From the NCBI GenBank assembly GCA_003265685.1, contig KZ836128.1:1-34278 (forward strand): 34,278 bases of DNA. Direction: 5' to 3'. Source of the stretch: Piscinibacter caeni. GTDB lineage: Bacteria; Pseudomonadota; Gammaproteobacteria; Burkholderiales; Burkholderiaceae_C. Every line of letters begins with the position of its first letter. The first letter of the stretch is position 1. This document shows, piece by piece, positions 33,201 through 34,278 of this stretch. The notes below the pieces were generated by a model. It saw only the letters and a list, made by a program, of their open reading frames with translations. It was not told the origin of the DNA and did no database searches. The position numbers and the translations under genes are program-made.

Positions 33201-34278
33201 AGCGAGAGGGTCAGCGCGACGTCGATGCGCCGCCCGTCGCGGCGCAGGCCCTCCGTCTCCAGCGTCTGCACCGCCTCGCCCGCGGCGAGCCGCGCCGCGA
33301 GCGCGCGCCATGCGGCCCCGTCGCCGGGCGGCGCGAGCCGTGCGACCGGCTGGCCGACGATCTCGCCGGCGGCGTAGCCGTAGATGCGCTCGGCGCCGCG
33401 GTTCCAGCTCAGGATGCGGTCGTCGAGGGACAGGCTGATGACCGCGTCGTCGGTCGACTCGACGATCGCCGCCAGGTGCGCGGCGCGCTCCTCGGCGCGC
33501 TTGCGGTCGGTGATGTCGACCAGCGACACGAGCACCGTGGACAGCGTCTGCTCGCAGCCCGGCCCGACCGTCAGGTGCACCGTCACGTGGCGCTCGCGCC
33601 CATCGAGCGTGCGCAGCACGGTGTCCGCGGTCATCGTCGTCGCACCGTTCCACAGATCGACCAGTTCGCGCCCGAACACCCTCAGCGCCTGCGGCGTGAA
33701 GGTGCGCAGCAGGCCGGCGAACAGCTCCTGCTTGTCGCGCGCCTCGTGCAGCGCCAGCGTGGCCCGGTTCACGTCGACGACCCGCACGAGCGCCCCGCAT
33801 TCCTCGACGAAGCCCGGGTGGCGGGCGATGTGCGCCTCGAGGTCGGTCACGCCCTGGGCACGCAGCGCGTCGAAACGGGCCGTGACGGCGGAGAAGTCCT
33901 CCTCCCACAGCGACACCGGCGAGTCCTCGAACACCGTCCGGTAGCGCCGCTCGCTCTCGCGCAACGCCGCCTCGGCGCGGCGCCGCTCGGTGATGTCGAC
34001 GAAGGTGACGATCGTCTCGACGAGGCGGCCGTCGCCGTCGAAGGCCGGGTCGGCGCTCGCCATCACCCAGACCTCGGGCGCCGGCGGCGGGCGCTGCACG
34101 CCCGCGATCAGGTTGCGCACCGGGCGGCCCTGCGCGGCGGCCAGCATCGCCGGGTACTCGGCGGGCGGCATCGGCGAGCCGTCCTCGCGCAGGAAGCGCC
34201 AGGCGGAGTCGATCACGGCCCGGCCGAGCATCTGCTCCTCGCTCATCCCGAGCAGTGTGCGGGCCAGCAGGTTGCAGG
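30203..34278 (-). CDS. Multi-PAS/GAF hybrid sensor histidine kinase with two receivers and Hpt (5' end missing)
   Basis: At least 1357 codons. The reading frame is open to the window edge ([10 protein letters not shown] before the first in-window Met), continuing a PAS domain, so the true start is outside. Numbering from the Met at 34246, the order is: PAS (to about 90), PAS (about 100-250), PAS (about 255-370), PAS (about 382-498, PAC-type), GAF (about 515-665), HisKA with His711 ([15 protein letters not shown]), HATPase with Asn827/Asn828 and DTGVGM, then GGTGLGL. Receiver 1 has Asp954/955, Asp1003 and Lys1059; receiver 2 has Asp1108, Asp1151 and Lys1203. A C-terminal Hpt domain has His1287 ([11 protein letters not shown]). 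All phosphorelay residues are present. No transmembrane segment is seen in the visible part. It is a BarA/TorS-like complete phosphorelay; the partner regulator and signal are unknown. Confidence 0.93.
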   Translation of the reverse strand, partial: CNLLARTLLGMSEEQMLGRAVIDSAWRFLREDGSPMPPAEYPAMLAAAQGRPVRNLIAGVQRPPPAPEVWVMASADPAFDGDGRLVETIVTFVDITERRRAEAALRESERRYRTVFEDSPVSLWEEDFSAVTARFDALRAQGVTDLEAHIARHPGFVEECGALVRVVDVNRATLALHEARDKQELFAGLLRTFTPQALRVFGRELVDLWNGATTMTADTVLRTLDGRERHVTVHLTVGPGCEQTLSTVLVSLVDITDRKRAEERAAHLAAIVESTDDAVISLSLDDRILSWNRGAERIYGYAAGEIVGQPVARLAPPGDGAAWRALAARLAAGEAVQTLETEGLRRDGRRIDVALTLSLLRDAAGRVLGAATIARDITQRKQAEAALRRSQQAYASLVDTIEGIVWEAEMPGPRFVFVSRQAERLLGFPVERWQEPGFWAERIHPDDREWSIDLDAAATQELRAQEFFYRFFAADGRVVWLHDRVTVIAEDGRPTRLRGVMVDITAQRRLELIETLRAGALERLIRGEPLAGILDSIVRDVEQRQSDMIVSVLLLDAERRRLDPVAATRLPAAYAEALRGLEIGAGGGPCAEAAVRGRRVVVEDFAAGGAPPPLRDLALRAGLASCWAQPVPDRDGRVIGVVAIHHRAPRAPNEADLELVEAVAGLTGVIVEYCRTQDEIRALNAELERRVGERTAELVVARDAAEAASRAKGEFLANMSHEIRTPMNAIIGLSHLAMDSGLPPRQHNYVNKVHASALSLLGIINDILDFSKIEAGKLDIESIAFNLGELMDELASIVGLKADEKGLELVFVEPESLPLLLVGDPTRLRQVLLNLCNNAVKFTERGEVVLAVEVGARTATQVQLRFAVRDTGVGMTVEQQQRLFQPFAQADASTSRRYGGTGLGLVISRRLVELMGGEIGVDSGPGRGSEFRFELEFGLQPDAPRGSRVLRHERLAACRMLVVDDNDCVREVLTGMLDSFGVAVDAVADGATALERVLHAAATGTPYDLMLLDWKMPGMDGLDCAERLARLPLARHRMPAVLMLTAFSRDEVLQRAQERRLVFAEVLTKPVTPSSLFDACCKVLGVAPVSAAGSGRRDGRLPGAQAALKGARLLLVEDNAINREVALELLSGAGVSVSVAGDGREALEVLARERFDGVLMDCQMPVMDGFDAARAIRAQPALRDLPVIAMTANAMVGDREKVIAAGMNDHIAKPIKVDEMFATLARWVRPPPPAPAGSGTAAWPGVEADAALPEVAGEPALYRRLLRKFRDQQREFVVRFDAARGGGDAATAGRLVHDLRGLAGTLGMPALRDAALALEQAWQHDPAAPQIDALLARTGERLAQVVAGLEALGAADP

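Noticed and set aside
30726-33908. 1060-codon minus-strand frame within the sensor kinase
   Set aside because: It is a shifted reading of the kinase gene, almost entirely Arg/Ala/Gly; the kinase frame carries H, N, D and Hpt motifs.
1-34278. Mobile element, prophage or horizontally acquired island
   Set aside because: No transposase, integrase, phage genes, terminal repeats or tRNA flank are visible, and composition looks even apart from short AT-rich operators.

Overview
The window is high-GC DNA (roughly 70% by eye) from a beta-proteobacterium of the order Burkholderiales, probably near the Rubrivivax/Leptothrix/Comamonadaceae group. The indicators are an orphan Bug-type (TctC) solute receptor beside a general porin, a 'translational machinery' family protein, DUF3149 and DUF2214 proteins, a GC-rich palindromic intergenic repeat of a kind I associate with this group, and the lptA-lptB-rpoN block. 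Placement is inferred from gene content, not from a marker tree. Genes are tightly packed: the longest gap is about 205 bases (5526-5730), and no stretch over 300 bases lacks a gene. I see no tRNA, rRNA, insertion sequence, prophage or CRISPR array.

Layout. 1-544 (-): start of a molybdopterin hydroxylase large subunit and its complete 2Fe-2S subunit. 590-5525 (-): a membrane GGDEF-EAL protein and, upstream of it, a secreted subtilase whose C-terminus carries eight perfect GLVLSE repeats. 5731-10274: a small catabolic island made of a Bug receptor and porin (-), a divergent fumarase-superfamily lyase (+) and a GntR/LacI-type hybrid regulator (-). The porin/lyase promoter pair is covered by TTGTATTG-type repeats, and an exact 12-base copy recurs at the regulator's start codon. 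10305-14583 (-): a compact run of ogt, flavin-dependent reductase, class II glutamine amidotransferase and M14 carboxypeptidase, leading into the regulator.

14663-21198 holds a small 'translational machinery' protein (+), an L-2-haloacid dehalogenase followed by malate synthase G (-), a divergent CaiB/BaiF CoA-transferase (+), a DUF3149 microprotein, a LysR regulator overlapping a DUF2214 membrane protein, and a convergent two-repeat PsiF-like secreted protein. A perfect 8-base-arm palindrome lies between the dehalogenase and the CoA-transferase.

21355-30196 holds a Ser/Thr kinase fused to a cyclic-nucleotide-binding domain (-), then a rightward block: argS, SPOR protein, DsbA-like protein, lptA, lptB, rpoN, a palindromic repeat and a THUMP RNA methyltransferase. 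The DsbA-like protein has SPQC in place of CPHC and only one cysteine. The right edge (30203-34278, -) is a very large hybrid sensor kinase whose N-terminus lies outside the window.

How the parts work together. The porin, Bug receptor, lyase and regulator look like one substrate-inducible uptake and degradation unit, possibly with the cytoplasmic M14 peptidase. The dehalogenase-glcB pair would form a short route from haloacetate through glycolate and glyoxylate to malate, provided glycolate oxidase is encoded elsewhere. The argS-to-rpoN block is housekeeping: translation, envelope assembly, lipopolysaccharide transport and sigma-54. The most unusual items are the single-cysteine DsbA homologue, the subtilase hexapeptide array, the mirrored operator architecture of the catabolic island, the dehalogenase-malate synthase pairing, and a set of promoters whose -10 box lies only 6-8 bases before the start codon, suggesting leaderless messages.
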